The translations under genes and the position numbers were made by a program. Below are positions 35,343 through 45,956 of a stretch of DNA of 64,000 nt, piece by piece. The first letter of the stretch is position 1, and each line of letters begins with the position of its first letter. Origin of the DNA: Mycolicibacterium nivoides (GTDB lineage Bacteria > Actinomycetota > Actinomycetes > Mycobacteriales > Mycobacteriaceae); contig NZ_CP034072.1 of the NCBI RefSeq assembly GCF_003855255.1, forward strand, positions 6,490,753 through 6,554,752, written 5' to 3'. The notes below the pieces were generated by a model. That model worked only from the letters and a program-made list of their open reading frames with translations. It had not been told where the DNA came from and made no database searches.

Positions 35343-35870
35343 TCAGACCGGTCGGGTCACCACCAGACTCACCTCGACCTCGTCGGCTACTTTCATCGCA
35401 CCCATCAGCATCGAGTACGGCTTGAGCCCGAAATCGCTGTGCCGCACCGCAGCCGCGCCGCGCAAGGAGTCGTCGGAGACCTCAACCTCGACGGTCTGCT
35501 CGCCTGATCGGCCGGCGAGTTCGAGGACCCCTACGAGCCGTACTGCCGAACCAGAGCGCTCGATCGATGTGGACCGGAAAACCGCCTGCGGGAACTTTTT
35601 CGCCCGCAGTGTCTTCAACGCATTGGATCGGATCAGCACCTTCTCGGCACCGGACAACGGCGTCATGCCGCCCTCACCCCGCAGCACGTCGAGGGAGTCG
35701 AGGTCGACCGTCACCTCCACCGCCGACGGCGCCTCGCCTTCCCATTCCACGGTCGCGTGCCACGAGCGCATCACGATGGTCAACCGATGGCCCATCCGCG
35801 ACGCACTACCCGTCACACCGGTACGCAGCAGCAACTCGCCCGAGTCGGGGCCCAGGTTCCACTGCGTCAC
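35343..35870 (-). CDS. YceI-like lipocalin-fold protein
   Basis: A 175-residue protein with the YceI fold (polyisoprenoid-binding beta-barrel): ELLLRTGVTGSASRMGHRLTI, FPQAVFRSTSIE, HSDFGLKPYSMLMGAMKVADEVEV. Unlike E. coli YceI it lacks a signal peptide and is likely cytosolic. GTG 35870 is the start because it overlaps the stop of the preceding DUF456 gene (four bases). It is last in the tightly packed minus-strand run that begins with the class I methyltransferase. Confidence 0.82.
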   Translation of the reverse strand: MTQWNLGPDSGELLLRTGVTGSASRMGHRLTIVMRSWHATVEWEGEAPSAVEVTVDLDSLDVLRGEGGMTPLSGAEKVLIRSNALKTLRAKKFPQAVFRSTSIERSGSAVRLVGVLELAGRSGEQTVEVEVSDDSLRGAAAVRHSDFGLKPYSMLMGAMKVADEVEVSLVVTRPV

Positions 35871-36373
35871 GACGCGATCACCAGACCCGCCACCCACGTG
35901 ATCGTCGCCAGCAGCGCACCCGTCAGCTCCACCCCGACCGACAGCGCAACCCCCTTGAGCGCGTGCACAGTTGACGTCCAAGCCCGCCGGTAGTCATGCC
36001 GTGCGGCCAACTCCGCCAGGTACACACCGGCGACGAAACCGATCACCAAACCGATCACCGGGATGACGAAGAAGCCGATCAGGCCGAGCACCCCACCGAC
36101 GACCAGGCTCGAGATCCCCACATCGGCGGCCCGCATGCGCCGGACCGGCCACGCGTACTTGATCACCTCGGCCGTCACGAAGAACACGGCCGCGACGCCG
36201 AGCGTCACCCAAGCAACGGTGGCGTTCGCCGTACTGGCCTTGGCCTCCCAGATCGCCCACACCGCGATCGCGGCGAACACCAGAAACCCGCCACCGGGTA
36301 GGACGGGCAGCACGATGCCGACCAGTCCGACGGCGATCACCAACGCAACAAGAACAACGCCAAGAGTGCTCAC
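35867..36373 (-). CDS. DUF456 membrane protein
   Basis: A 168-residue membrane protein with about four to five hydrophobic segments and the glycine-rich IVLPVLPGGGFLVFAAIAVWA of the DUF456 family. Function unknown. GTG 36373 overlaps the methyltransferase stop (GTGA); ATG 36394 would add seven residues. Translational coupling on both sides places it in an operon with methyltransferase and YceI, a hint of a joint membrane-lipid role. Confidence 0.85.
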   Translation of the reverse strand: MSTLGVVLVALVIAVGLVGIVLPVLPGGGFLVFAAIAVWAIWEAKASTANATVAWVTLGVAAVFFVTAEVIKYAWPVRRMRAADVGISSLVVGGVLGLIGFFVIPVIGLVIGFVAGVYLAELAARHDYRRAWTSTVHALKGVALSVGVELTGALLATITWVAGLVIAS

Positions 36374-37092
36374 GGTTTCTGCCCGCGCACCCACTGCATG
36401 GTGCCCATGGTCTTGGAACGTACCCGCTCCAGCCCCAGCCCCTCGAACCGATCGGCGAGCTCATCCTCGGCGAAGAAGCGGGCACCGCCCTTCGACAGCA
36501 GCCGCGCCGGCCCACGGGTCGTCGCCGTCGGCACCATGATCGCCATACGCCCGCCGGGACGCAGCACCCGCACCATCTCCGCCAGCGCTGCCTCGGCGTC
36601 GGGGATCAGCTGCACCGCCGCAATCGATGTCACCGCATCGAAGACGTCGTCCCGGAACGGGAGCTTCTGGGCGTCGGCGCGCACGAATCCCACCTGCCGA
36701 CCCGCCTCGGCCGCTACCGCGCGGACCAGCATCGGCTCCGAGATGTCCACGCCTAACGCAAACCCGTCCAGCCCGGCCGCCCGGGCCAGCGCGGCCGTCA
36801 CGTTCCCTGGACCGCTACCGACATCGAGGGCGATTCCGCCGGGCGGAATGTCGAGCCATTCGGCGGGCTCCTGCCACGCCGTCATCACCTTGCGGGCGAG
36901 GGCCTGGGCGTTGTCGTAGAGCATCGACCCGACCGGTGACGCCCACACCTTCTGGATCAATCCCGCATTCTTGGGGGAGTCACTGCCTTCCCCCAGCAGA
37001 TCGAGATATCCCTTGCTGACGTCCGGCTCGGCAGGCGGATCGATCAGGAGATCCAGCGCCTTGCGCAATGCCCCACTCGATGCGGTGTCCAC
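36370..37092 (-). CDS. Class I SAM-dependent methyltransferase
   Basis: Methyltransferase of 240 residues. Motif I is ALDVGSGPGNVT, the acidic loop is GVDISEPML, and motif post-II is DAVTSIAAVQLIPD. Resembles UbiE/menaquinone-type methyltransferases of mycobacteria, but the substrate is unknown. GTG start at 37092. It is 9 bases downstream of the HAD gene. Confidence 0.88.
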   Translation of the reverse strand: MDTASSGALRKALDLLIDPPAEPDVSKGYLDLLGEGSDSPKNAGLIQKVWASPVGSMLYDNAQALARKVMTAWQEPAEWLDIPPGGIALDVGSGPGNVTAALARAAGLDGFALGVDISEPMLVRAVAAEAGRQVGFVRADAQKLPFRDDVFDAVTSIAAVQLIPDAEAALAEMVRVLRPGGRMAIMVPTATTRGPARLLSKGGARFFAEDELADRFEGLGLERVRSKTMGTMQWVRGQKP

Positions 37093-37101
37093 GCCTCTAC
37101 G

Positions 37102-37797
37102 CTACGCACCGAGCTGGTCGGCAAGGTCGACAAAATCCGTCGCGGTGATGTCGAAGGCGTCGGACGCGACGTCATGTGGAGCCCGGTCCGGCCCGTACTC
37201 CAGGGGCCGGGCCACGTACGCGGTCCCGAGCCCGGCCGCGCGGGCGGCCCGCAGGTCAGAAGGATGGGCCGCGACCAGGGTCAACTCCTCGGGCGCGATG
37301 TCGAGCAGTTCGGCGCAGCCCTGATAGGCCTCCGGGTCGGGCTTGTAATGCCGGAACAGCTCGGCCGAAATCACGCAATCCCAGGGCAGCCCGGCATGTT
37401 TGGCCATGTTGGTGAGTAATGAGACGTTGCCGTTCGACAACGTCGTGATGAGGTAGCGCTGCTTGAGCCGGGTCAGCCCGACCACCGAATCCGGCCACGG
37501 GTCGAGCCGGTGCCAGGCCCGGTTGAGGTGGTCGATCTCAGCGTCCCCGGCCCGGATGCCGGCGGCATCGAGCAGGTCGACCAGGATCGCGCGATGCAGA
37601 TCGTCGATCCTGGTCCACGGCAGCTCACCGCGGCGCACCCGGTCCATCGCCGGGGCGTAGCCGGCCCGCCAACTGTCGGCGAAGGCCGGCCAATCCCGTT
37701 GCAGTCCCTGGCTTTTGCCGAAGACTTCCAGTTCACCGATGATGCTGGACCGCCAGTCCACGACGGTCCCGAAAACATCGAAGGCCAGGGCTCGCAC
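37102..37797 (-). CDS. HAD-family hydrolase, haloacid dehalogenase type II-like
   Basis: A 231-residue HAD-superfamily protein. Motif 1 is FDVFGTVVDWR (Asp nucleophile at 7, with Phe-Gly-Thr as in L-2-haloacid dehalogenases), motif 2 is TTLSNGNVSLL, motif 3 includes HYKPDPEAY, and motif 4 is AAHPSDLRAARAAG. This pattern fits (S)-2-haloacid dehalogenase rather than phosphatase, although some relatives act on phosphates. GTG start shares a base with the stop of the upstream quinone oxidoreductase. Confidence 0.87.
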   Translation of the reverse strand: MRALAFDVFGTVVDWRSSIIGELEVFGKSQGLQRDWPAFADSWRAGYAPAMDRVRRGELPWTRIDDLHRAILVDLLDAAGIRAGDAEIDHLNRAWHRLDPWPDSVVGLTRLKQRYLITTLSNGNVSLLTNMAKHAGLPWDCVISAELFRHYKPDPEAYQGCAELLDIAPEELTLVAAHPSDLRAARAAGLGTAYVARPLEYGPDRAPHDVASDAFDITATDFVDLADQLGA

Positions 37798-38774
37798 TAT
37801 GGCTCCAGGACGAGCTTCCCGCGCACCGAACCGTTGGCCAGCGCATCGAGTGCAGCCGCGCCCTCGGACAACGGAAACCGCACCGGTGGCGGCGGGCGCA
37901 ACCCGGCGGCCACCAACTTCGTCAGTTCGGCTCCGACCTCCGCCTGGGCGGCCGGGTGGCGGCGCACGAACTCTCCCCAGCCGACACCGACCACGCTGAC
38001 GTTGCGCAGCAACAGCCGGTTCACCTTGACGGTCGGGATCCCACCGCCCGCGGCGAAACCGATGACGAGCAGCCGACCTTCTGGGGCCAGCACCCGGATG
38101 GCGTCGTCGAACGCCTCGCCGCCGATCGGGTCGACGACCAGGTCGACGCCCTGACCGCCGGTGGCTGCCATCACGGCTTCGCGCCAGCCATCGGCCAACG
38201 GCAACACCACGTCGGCACCGAGCGACGATACGAACTCCTCGGCGCCGGACCGGTGCACCATAGCGATCACCTTGGCGCCCATGGCTTTGGCCAACTGGAT
38301 CGACGCCGCGCCGATGCCACCTGCCGAACCGAGCACCAGGACGGTCTCACCCGGCAGCAGCCCGCCGCGGCGGGCCAGCGCGAACTGCATCGTGTAGTAG
38401 TTGCCCAGCAGCGATGCCGCCTCGCCATCGTCGAGGCCGTCGGCGGTGGGGATGACGTTGGCCGGCACGGCCGCCACCTGCTCGGCGTACCCGCCGATCA
38501 TCGAGAAAGCCGAAACCCGCTGTCCCGGTGTGAACCCGGAGCCCTCGGGTGCCGAGCGCACCGTTCCGGCGACCTCCATGCCGGGTGTGAACGGTGGTTC
38601 CAGCCGCAGCTGGTATTCACCGCGCAACAACAGCAGATCGGGGAAGCAGACGCCGGCGGCGCCGACGTCGATGACGACGGCGCCCGCGTATGCGGGGTCA
38701 CCGGCCAGATCATCGACGTCGACGTACGCCAGCCCGGATGTACCGGTAAGTTCCTGCGCTACAAGCGCTTTCAC
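37797..38774 (-). CDS. NADPH:quinone oxidoreductase-like MDR protein
   Basis: Zinc-free medium-chain reductase of 325 residues: FTPGMEVAGTV, LLGNYYTMQFALARRG, the NADPH motif LGSAGGIGAASIQLAKAMGA and C-terminal GKLVLEP. It corresponds to M. tuberculosis Rv0149 next to Rv0148. GTG 38774 (VKALVAQ) starts the first strand; the upstream extension runs into the SDR stop. It lies five bases from the SDR gene and is co-transcribed with it. Confidence 0.9.
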   Translation of the reverse strand: MKALVAQELTGTSGLAYVDVDDLAGDPAYAGAVVIDVGAAGVCFPDLLLLRGEYQLRLEPPFTPGMEVAGTVRSAPEGSGFTPGQRVSAFSMIGGYAEQVAAVPANVIPTADGLDDGEAASLLGNYYTMQFALARRGGLLPGETVLVLGSAGGIGAASIQLAKAMGAKVIAMVHRSGAEEFVSSLGADVVLPLADGWREAVMAATGGQGVDLVVDPIGGEAFDDAIRVLAPEGRLLVIGFAAGGGIPTVKVNRLLLRNVSVVGVGWGEFVRRHPAAQAEVGAELTKLVAAGLRPPPPVRFPLSEGAAALDALANGSVRGKLVLEP

Positions 38775-38779
38775 CAGTT

Positions 38780-39643
38780 CTAGCCCAGCTTGAAGCTGGC
38801 CTGCTGTGCCGCGGACAGGTCGGTGATCTCGCCCCACTTGGCAGCGATGTCATCGACCGACGGCACATCGGTGAAGGTGATGCCGTCGTTCTGGAACAGT
38901 GCGGTGCGCTGCACCTTGCCGCCGCCGACGATGAACACCGAGTCGGTGTCGGGCAGTTCCTCGGTCATGAGGTAGGCCACGACCGGGGCGACGTACTCGG
39001 GGGTGAGCTTCTCGAACACCTCCGGGGGCAGGATGTCCTGGGTCATGCGGGTGGCCGCGATCGGGGCCACGGCGTTGGTCTTGATGTTGTACTTGGCGCC
39101 TTCCTGGGCCAGCGTGTTGATCAGTCCGACCAGGCCGAGCTTGGCGGCACCGTAGTTGGCCTGGCCGAAGTTGCCGAACAGGCCGCTGGTGGAGGTGGCG
39201 ACGACGACGCGGCCGAAGCTCTGCTCACGGAAGTGCGGCCAGGCGGCGCGGATGACGTTGTAGCCACCGTAGAGGTGCACCTTGAGCACCGCATCCCACT
39301 GCTCGAAGGTCATCTTGTGGAAGGTGCCGTCGCGCAGGATGCCGGCGTTGGACACCACGCCGTCGACCTTGCCGAACTCGTCGATGGCGGTCTTGATGAT
39401 GTTCTCGGCGCCCTCGGGCTCGGCAACGGAGTCGTAGTTGGCGACCGCGCGTCCGCCGGCGGCCTTGATCTCGTTGACGACCTCGTCGGCCATGTTGTGG
39501 CCGGCGCCGGTGCCGTCGCGGGCACCGCCCAGGTCGTTGACGACGACGCTGGCGCCCTCACGGGCGAGCGTCAGGGCGTATTCACGACCCAGACCTCCAC
39601 CGGCTCCGGTGACGACGACGACGCGGTCCTGCACTCCTGGCAT
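38780..39643 (-). CDS. SDR, (R)-hydroxyacyl-CoA dehydrogenase-like (Rv0148 type)
   Basis: SDR of 287 residues with TGAGGGLG, SNAG, and the catalytic Ser/Tyr/Lys in TSTSGLFGNFGQANYGAAKLG. The long insert VNDLGGARDGTGAG matches the dehydrogenase half of peroxisomal multifunctional enzyme 2. It is closely similar to M. tuberculosis Rv0148. A role in beta-oxidation of branched or steroid acyl-CoA is inferred. It leads the cluster that runs down to the YceI gene. Confidence 0.9.
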   Translation of the reverse strand: MPGVQDRVVVVTGAGGGLGREYALTLAREGASVVVNDLGGARDGTGAGHNMADEVVNEIKAAGGRAVANYDSVAEPEGAENIIKTAIDEFGKVDGVVSNAGILRDGTFHKMTFEQWDAVLKVHLYGGYNVIRAAWPHFREQSFGRVVVATSTSGLFGNFGQANYGAAKLGLVGLINTLAQEGAKYNIKTNAVAPIAATRMTQDILPPEVFEKLTPEYVAPVVAYLMTEELPDTDSVFIVGGGKVQRTALFQNDGITFTDVPSVDDIAAKWGEITDLSAAQQASFKLG

Positions 39644-39861
39644 GGGGATTCCTCCTCGTTAACGGGCCGCAAAACGGCTCAGCTCCCCTCCTGTATACGG
39701 CGGGCGGATAACTCCCGGTTAACCGGGTCGGTTACCGCCCGGGACGACGCATTTCTGCCACCGAACCGTCAATTGCCGCCAACGGCGCTGATCAGGAATC
39801 AACCGGGGCTCCCTTTAGTTGAACCAATCAAGAAAACAAGATTTAGAAAGAGGCAGAGGAA

Positions 39862-40029
39862 ATGAAGAAGTTCGGGTTCACCGCAATGATCGCCAGTGGT
39901 TTGGCCGCCGCCGTCCTGGGACTCGCCGGCCCCGCATCTGCCGATGTGTCCCACCACAGCTGGCTGGATCAGATCGGCCCGCACGTGACCGTGCCGCACG
40001 TCGACACCACCGTGCACCAGAGCCACTGA
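39862..40029 (+). CDS. Small secreted His-rich protein, copy 1 (55 aa)
   Basis: A 55-residue precursor with a Sec signal peptide (positive MKK, hydrophobic core, cleavage after GPASA near 27). The mature peptide of about 28 residues is rich in His and Trp and carries the core TVPHVDTTV. It is a paralogue of the next gene (40189-40386), sharing an HHxW turn and TVPxVDTTV. Ribosome-binding site AGAGGAA precedes ATG 39862. I recognise no family. Histidine content suggests metal binding, but this is inference. Confidence 0.75.
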   Translation: MKKFGFTAMIASGLAAAVLGLAGPASADVSHHSWLDQIGPHVTVPHVDTTVHQSH

Positions 40030-40188
40030 GACGTCAGTTGTTTGCGGACACAGCACGCGGAAAGGTCCCGATGACCCGCCGGGTCCAGTGACCACTGTCA
40101 CGGCACCAGTCAGGGTTTAGCAGGATTAAACCCACAGGTCAGTCGGTTGATCTATGACGGAATGTGTTCCCAAAAAGGATAGAAATAG

Positions 40189-40386
40189 ATGAATAAGTTC
40201 GGAGTTCCCGCATTGCTCGTCAGCGGAGTGGCCACAGCGCTTCTGGGCCTGTCCGCGCCCGCCTCGGCCGGGGTCGACCACCACCTCTGGGTGCACCAGA
40301 TGCATCAGAAGGCGACCGTTCCTCAGGTCGACACCACCGTCAAGCACACCAACGTGAACCGCACCAAGGCGATGTCGAACCGCTGA
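40189..40386 (+). CDS. Small secreted His-rich protein, copy 2 (65 aa)
   Basis: A 65-residue precursor with a Sec signal peptide (MNKFG start, cleavage after APASA near 27). The mature peptide has VDHHLWVHQMHQ, then TVPQVDTTV as in copy 1, and ends with a basic tail absent from copy 1. Tandem paralogy with separate leaders points to gene duplication. A strong terminator follows. Between the two, an inverted repeat GTGAC-N4-GTCAC (40088-40101) may be a regulatory site. Function unknown. Confidence 0.78.
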   Translation: MNKFGVPALLVSGVATALLGLSAPASAGVDHHLWVHQMHQKATVPQVDTTVKHTNVNRTKAMSNR

Positions 40387-40402
40387 CCGGCAACGAAAAC
40401 GT

Positions 40403-40432
40403 AAGGGGCGCCCCACAACCGGGGCGCCCCTT
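40403..40432. terminator. Intrinsic terminator after the small secreted proteins
   Basis: AAGGGGCGCCCC (40403-40414) and GGGGCGCCCCTT (40421-40432) are perfect complements with a six-base loop, followed by TCGTTATTT. It lies between convergent genes and serves the small secreted protein gene and possibly the methyltransferase on the other strand. Confidence 0.85.
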
Positions 40433-40453
40433 TCGTTATTTGGGAGGTCGGGC

Positions 40454-42345
<1,892 letters not shown>

Positions 42346-42417
42346 TTGCCAAACAATGCTACCGAAGAACTTAGCCAAGCTATACGGTGATGTGGGGCAC
42401 CTCACGGTGCCGATGTG

Positions 42418-43053
42418 TCAGTCGCGCAGCTGCCAGAGCTTGTTCGCCATCAACAGTTCGAACTTGTCGACGATGACGGCCACGTCGTCGCGATGCCCCA
42501 CGTAACCGGCGTAAAAGCCCATCCCCCACATCACCGCGACCAGCATCTCCACGATCGCCGGGATGTCCGTGTCGGTGCTGAGCTCGCCACGCTGGATCGC
42601 CTCGTCGACCGCCCACTTGACGAACTCCCGCGAGCTGCGCAGTGCGTCGTGCTCCTCGGAAATCAGTTCGGGATGACGCTGGGCTTCCAGAACGGAGGTG
42701 ACCAGGAACGCGGCGGCCGACCGATCAGTCGACTCGGCATCCATCGCCGCGGCGAAGAACGCGGAAATCCGGTTCAGCAGAGTGGTCGCTTCCCGGGCCT
42801 TGGCAATGCCCGCGGCGATTACTTTCGCGTTGGTCTGCTCGACCACATCGCGATACAGAACGCGTTTGCTGCTGAAGTAATGATTGATTGCCGGGCGGGT
42901 GAGATCGGCACGGATGGCGATCGCTTGAAATGTAGCTGCGTCGTAGCCGAGTTCGCTGAAAACTTCACGGGCAGCACGCACGATGCGCTCACGAGTTTCC
43001 GCTGCCTTTGCTGCGGGAGGGCGTCCCGGTCCTCGGCTCGCTGTGTGGGCCAC
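42418..43053 (-). CDS. TetR-family regulator (Rv0144-like position)
   Basis: Repressor of 211 residues. HTH: RERIVRAAREVFSELGYDAATF, AIAIRADLTRPAINHYFSSKR. Its place next to the methyltransferase pair matches M. tuberculosis Rv0144. GTG 43053 begins VAHTASRG; an in-frame start at 43098 would lie over the divergent promoter region. A near-palindrome CACAA-A-TTGTG (43055-43065) lies immediately upstream of the GTG and may be its operator. Confidence 0.86.
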   Translation of the reverse strand: MAHTASRGPGRPPAAKAAETRERIVRAAREVFSELGYDAATFQAIAIRADLTRPAINHYFSSKRVLYRDVVEQTNAKVIAAGIAKAREATTLLNRISAFFAAAMDAESTDRSAAAFLVTSVLEAQRHPELISEEHDALRSSREFVKWAVDEAIQRGELSTDTDIPAIVEMLVAVMWGMGFYAGYVGHRDDVAVIVDKFELLMANKLWQLRD

Positions 43054-43113
43054 ACACAAATTGTGCCACACGTCACCTGGGAGTCCCGGTGCCGCCAAGT
43101 TTGACTGCGTTAA

Positions 43114-43752
43114 ATGCGGCTGACCAGCAAAGCCCCACCGCGCCCGAAAATCGGCGACGAACTAGCGTGGTCCTTCATGGCGGGGGTTGTTTCACGGGAG
43201 TCGTACTTCGAAACCGGTCTGGACGTGTTGGCCGATCGCGGATACGGCGGCCTCAAACTTGCCGAAGTCTGCAACCGGCTGGGCGTGACAACCGGGTCCT
43301 TCTATCACTACTTCCCCAACTGGGCGTCCTACACGAAGGAACTGATCGCGCACTGGCGTGAGGCCCGCACCTTGCGGGTGGTGGAGATGGTGCGCGCCGA
43401 CGAGGATCCGGACCACCGCATCGAAACCCTGATCGGCGAGGCACTGGACCTGCCGTACGGCGCCGAAGCAGCGATCCGGGTGTGGAGCTCGCTGGATCCG
43501 GACGTCTACGCCGTCCAGGCCGTGGTCGACCAGCTGCGCTTCGACATCCTCTTCGAATCCGCGCTCGAGCTCATCGGCGACGAGCGCAACGCCAGGTACT
43601 TCGCGGCCTGGGGCGTCTATCTGATCGTCGGTTTCGAGCAGAGCACCCTGCCACGCGACGTCGGCGCCCTGCAGTGGATCACCACGCAGATGCGCGACGC
43701 GCTGGAGTCGGGCCGATTCAGTCCGGCCGCCGGATCCGACCAACCGGTCTAA
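43114..43752 (+). CDS. TetR-family regulator of the FUSC gene
   Basis: A 212-residue TetR protein with HTH YFETGLDVLADRGYGGLKLAEV plus RLGVTTGSFYHYFPN. The C-terminal domain contains WSSLDPDVYAVQAVVDQLR and ends near a proline-poor tail. It lies 11 bases before the FUSC-type gene, so it probably regulates that transporter. ATG 43177 (MAGVVSRES) is an alternative start that keeps the HTH. It is divergent from the other TetR gene. Confidence 0.85.
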   Translation: MRLTSKAPPRPKIGDELAWSFMAGVVSRESYFETGLDVLADRGYGGLKLAEVCNRLGVTTGSFYHYFPNWASYTKELIAHWREARTLRVVEMVRADEDPDHRIETLIGEALDLPYGAEAAIRVWSSLDPDVYAVQAVVDQLRFDILFESALELIGDERNARYFAAWGVYLIVGFEQSTLPRDVGALQWITTQMRDALESGRFSPAAGSDQPV

Positions 43753-43763
43753 CATCGGCGATC

Positions 43764-45920
43764 ATGCTGACCCCGGCCGAGATCTGGCGCGGGACGGCAG
43801 AGCGTCTCCGTGATCGGCTGCGGGACCGGGACCCCGAATACGACGCGCTGCGCCGCGCCCTGCGAGCCGCCATCGTCCTGCCCATCGCTGCCGCAGTGGG
43901 CTTCGCCCTCGGCGGCGACTCCCAGACTCCGCTGTTCGCGATCTTCGGCGCGGTATCCCTGCTCATCACCGCCGATTTTCCCGGCAACCGACCGGCCAGG
44001 GCCGTCGCGTACGGCGGCCTGGCCGTCAACGGCGCCATATTGATCGTGTTGGGCACGGTGCTCGCCCCGTATCCCTGGCTGAGCGTGGCGGCGATGTTCG
44101 TCGTCGGCATGGTGGTGTCGTTCTCCGGAGTGCTCAGTGAGATCGTCGCCGCCGGGCAGCGCGCCACGCTGCTGCTGTTCGTCCTGCCCCTGTGCACACC
44201 CGTCGGCCCGATACCCGACCGGCTGCTGGGCTGGCTGATCGCGCTCGTGATCTGCGTGCCTGCCGCGCTGTTCCTGTTCCGCCCGAAGCACCACGACGAG
44301 CTGCGCCGCTACTCGGCGCGGGTGTGCCGGCTGCTGGCCGACCGGCTCGAGGGTCAGGCCTCGGCCCGCGACGTCACCCGCGCGATGAACAAGCTGTACG
44401 AGAGCTTCCTCGGTGCGGACTATCGCCCCGTCGCCCTCAGCGCGGGCAGCCGGGCGCTGGTGCGCGTCGTCGACGACCTCGGCTGGATCTGTGACCAGGT
44501 CACCGATGACACGGGGGAACTGCTCGGCGCAATGCGCGACCCCGCGGTGCGGGTGCTGCGAGACAGCGCCGCGCTGCTGCGGATCCATGATCCAGCCGAA
44601 CGAGCCGCGCGCGGAATCGATCTGCGTGCGGCACTGGCCGAGCAGCGCACCGTAGCCCAGGGCAGTTATCGCGACGACATCACCCAGATCCTGGGTACCG
44701 CCGACGACGCCGCCGCGGTCGAACTCGGACGGGGACTGCTGGTCCGGCGCACCATCTCGGCGACCATCGCGGTCACCGGACGGGTGATCGGCAATGCGGC
44801 ACTGGCCGATGCGCGCCCGGTGTGGGCCCGGGTGCTGGGCCGGCGCCTGCCCGAAACCGGCGCAGCCGATTGGGTGATGCCCGAGGCTGTCGCCGTCGCG
44901 GCCATCGCCAAAGGTCTGGTGGCCACCCGGGCGGTGGTGCTGCGCAACAGCCTGCGCACCGGGCTGGGTTTGGCCCTGGCGGTGGCCGTCACGCACGTGT
45001 TTCCGGTGCAGCACGGATTCTGGGTGGTACTGGGCGCGATGTCTGTGCTGCGCAGCAGCGCCCTGACCACCGGGACGCGCGTGTTGCGGGCCGTGGCCGG
45101 CACCGCGATCGGGTTCGTGCTGGGTGCGGTGCTCATCGAGTTCGTCGGGGTGGACCCCGTGGTGTTGTGGATCCTGTTGCCGCTCGTGGCATTCGGGTCC
45201 GCCTATGTACCCGAAGTCGGATCGTTCATCGCCGGGCAGGCGGCGTTCACCATGATGGTGCTGATCAACTTCAATCTGATCGTGCCGACGGGATGGCGCG
45301 TGGGGCTGGTCCGGGTCGAGGATGTCGTGGTCGGCGCGATGGTCGGGATCGTGGTGTCGCTGCTGTTGTGGCCGCGCGGCGCGACAGCATCGGTGTCGAA
45401 GGCGATCGATCAGGCCCGCGCGGTTGGTGCGCAATTCCTGAAGCACGCCGTTCTCCGCGTGACCCGGGGCGCTTCCGAACAGGCCACCGACCGCGTCGTC
45501 GCACTGGGCCACGACGCGCTTTCCGCGTCCCGTACCCTCGATGATGCTGTCCGTCAATATCTTTCGGAGAACGGCGGGCCCAGCGATCAACGAGCCCCGG
45601 TGGTACGCGCCGCCAACCGGGCCAACCGGGTGCGGGCCGCGGCCGAGCTGATCGCCGACGTCGTACCCCCGCCGCTCGGTGTCTACGCCCGCACGCGCGA
45701 AGTGATCGAGGAACACGCCGCGGCCATCTGCGCCCGGCTCACCGGCGACGACGCCACCGCTGTGCTGGTACCGATCGGGGAGAGCTTCGTGGTGTCGTTG
45801 CGCGCCGAGGCCGCCGGGACGGATCTCGCCGTTTCGGCAGCCCTGCCCTTGGTGACGGCTGCCGCGCATCTCGGCGAGCTGGAGTTGCTCTACCCGCAGC
45901 CGGCCGAGTCGGTGGGTTAG
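43764..45920 (+). CDS. FUSC-family (aromatic acid exporter-like) membrane protein
   Basis: A 718-residue inner-membrane protein with two membrane blocks of about six segments each (roughly 30-170 and 395-550). These flank soluble helical regions, the layout of FUSC/ArAE (AaeB, YccS) proteins. The second block carries the family run HGFWVVLGAMSVLRSSALTTGTR. It is likely an exporter of aromatic or organic acids. It is 11 bases downstream of its TetR gene. It is also the left border of the conflict-type locus, ending 36 bases before the convergent NTPase gene. Confidence 0.85.
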   Translation: MLTPAEIWRGTAERLRDRLRDRDPEYDALRRALRAAIVLPIAAAVGFALGGDSQTPLFAIFGAVSLLITADFPGNRPARAVAYGGLAVNGAILIVLGTVLAPYPWLSVAAMFVVGMVVSFSGVLSEIVAAGQRATLLLFVLPLCTPVGPIPDRLLGWLIALVICVPAALFLFRPKHHDELRRYSARVCRLLADRLEGQASARDVTRAMNKLYESFLGADYRPVALSAGSRALVRVVDDLGWICDQVTDDTGELLGAMRDPAVRVLRDSAALLRIHDPAERAARGIDLRAALAEQRTVAQGSYRDDITQILGTADDAAAVELGRGLLVRRTISATIAVTGRVIGNAALADARPVWARVLGRRLPETGAADWVMPEAVAVAAIAKGLVATRAVVLRNSLRTGLGLALAVAVTHVFPVQHGFWVVLGAMSVLRSSALTTGTRVLRAVAGTAIGFVLGAVLIEFVGVDPVVLWILLPLVAFGSAYVPEVGSFIAGQAAFTMMVLINFNLIVPTGWRVGLVRVEDVVVGAMVGIVVSLLLWPRGATASVSKAIDQARAVGAQFLKHAVLRVTRGASEQATDRVVALGHDALSASRTLDDAVRQYLSENGGPSDQRAPVVRAANRANRVRAAAELIADVVPPPLGVYARTREVIEEHAAAICARLTGDDATAVLVPIGESFVVSLRAEAAGTDLAVSAALPLVTAAAHLGELELLYPQPAESVG

Positions 45921-45956
45921 CCGGTCAGCCCAGCGGCCAGTGCGGCATCAATGTGG

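Noticed and set aside
43764..45869. A long minus-strand frame opposite the FUSC gene (706 codons)
   Set aside because: It is the antisense shadow of the FUSC gene: its product is rich in His, Gln, Arg and Gly with no domain, while the plus-strand protein has clear membrane segments.
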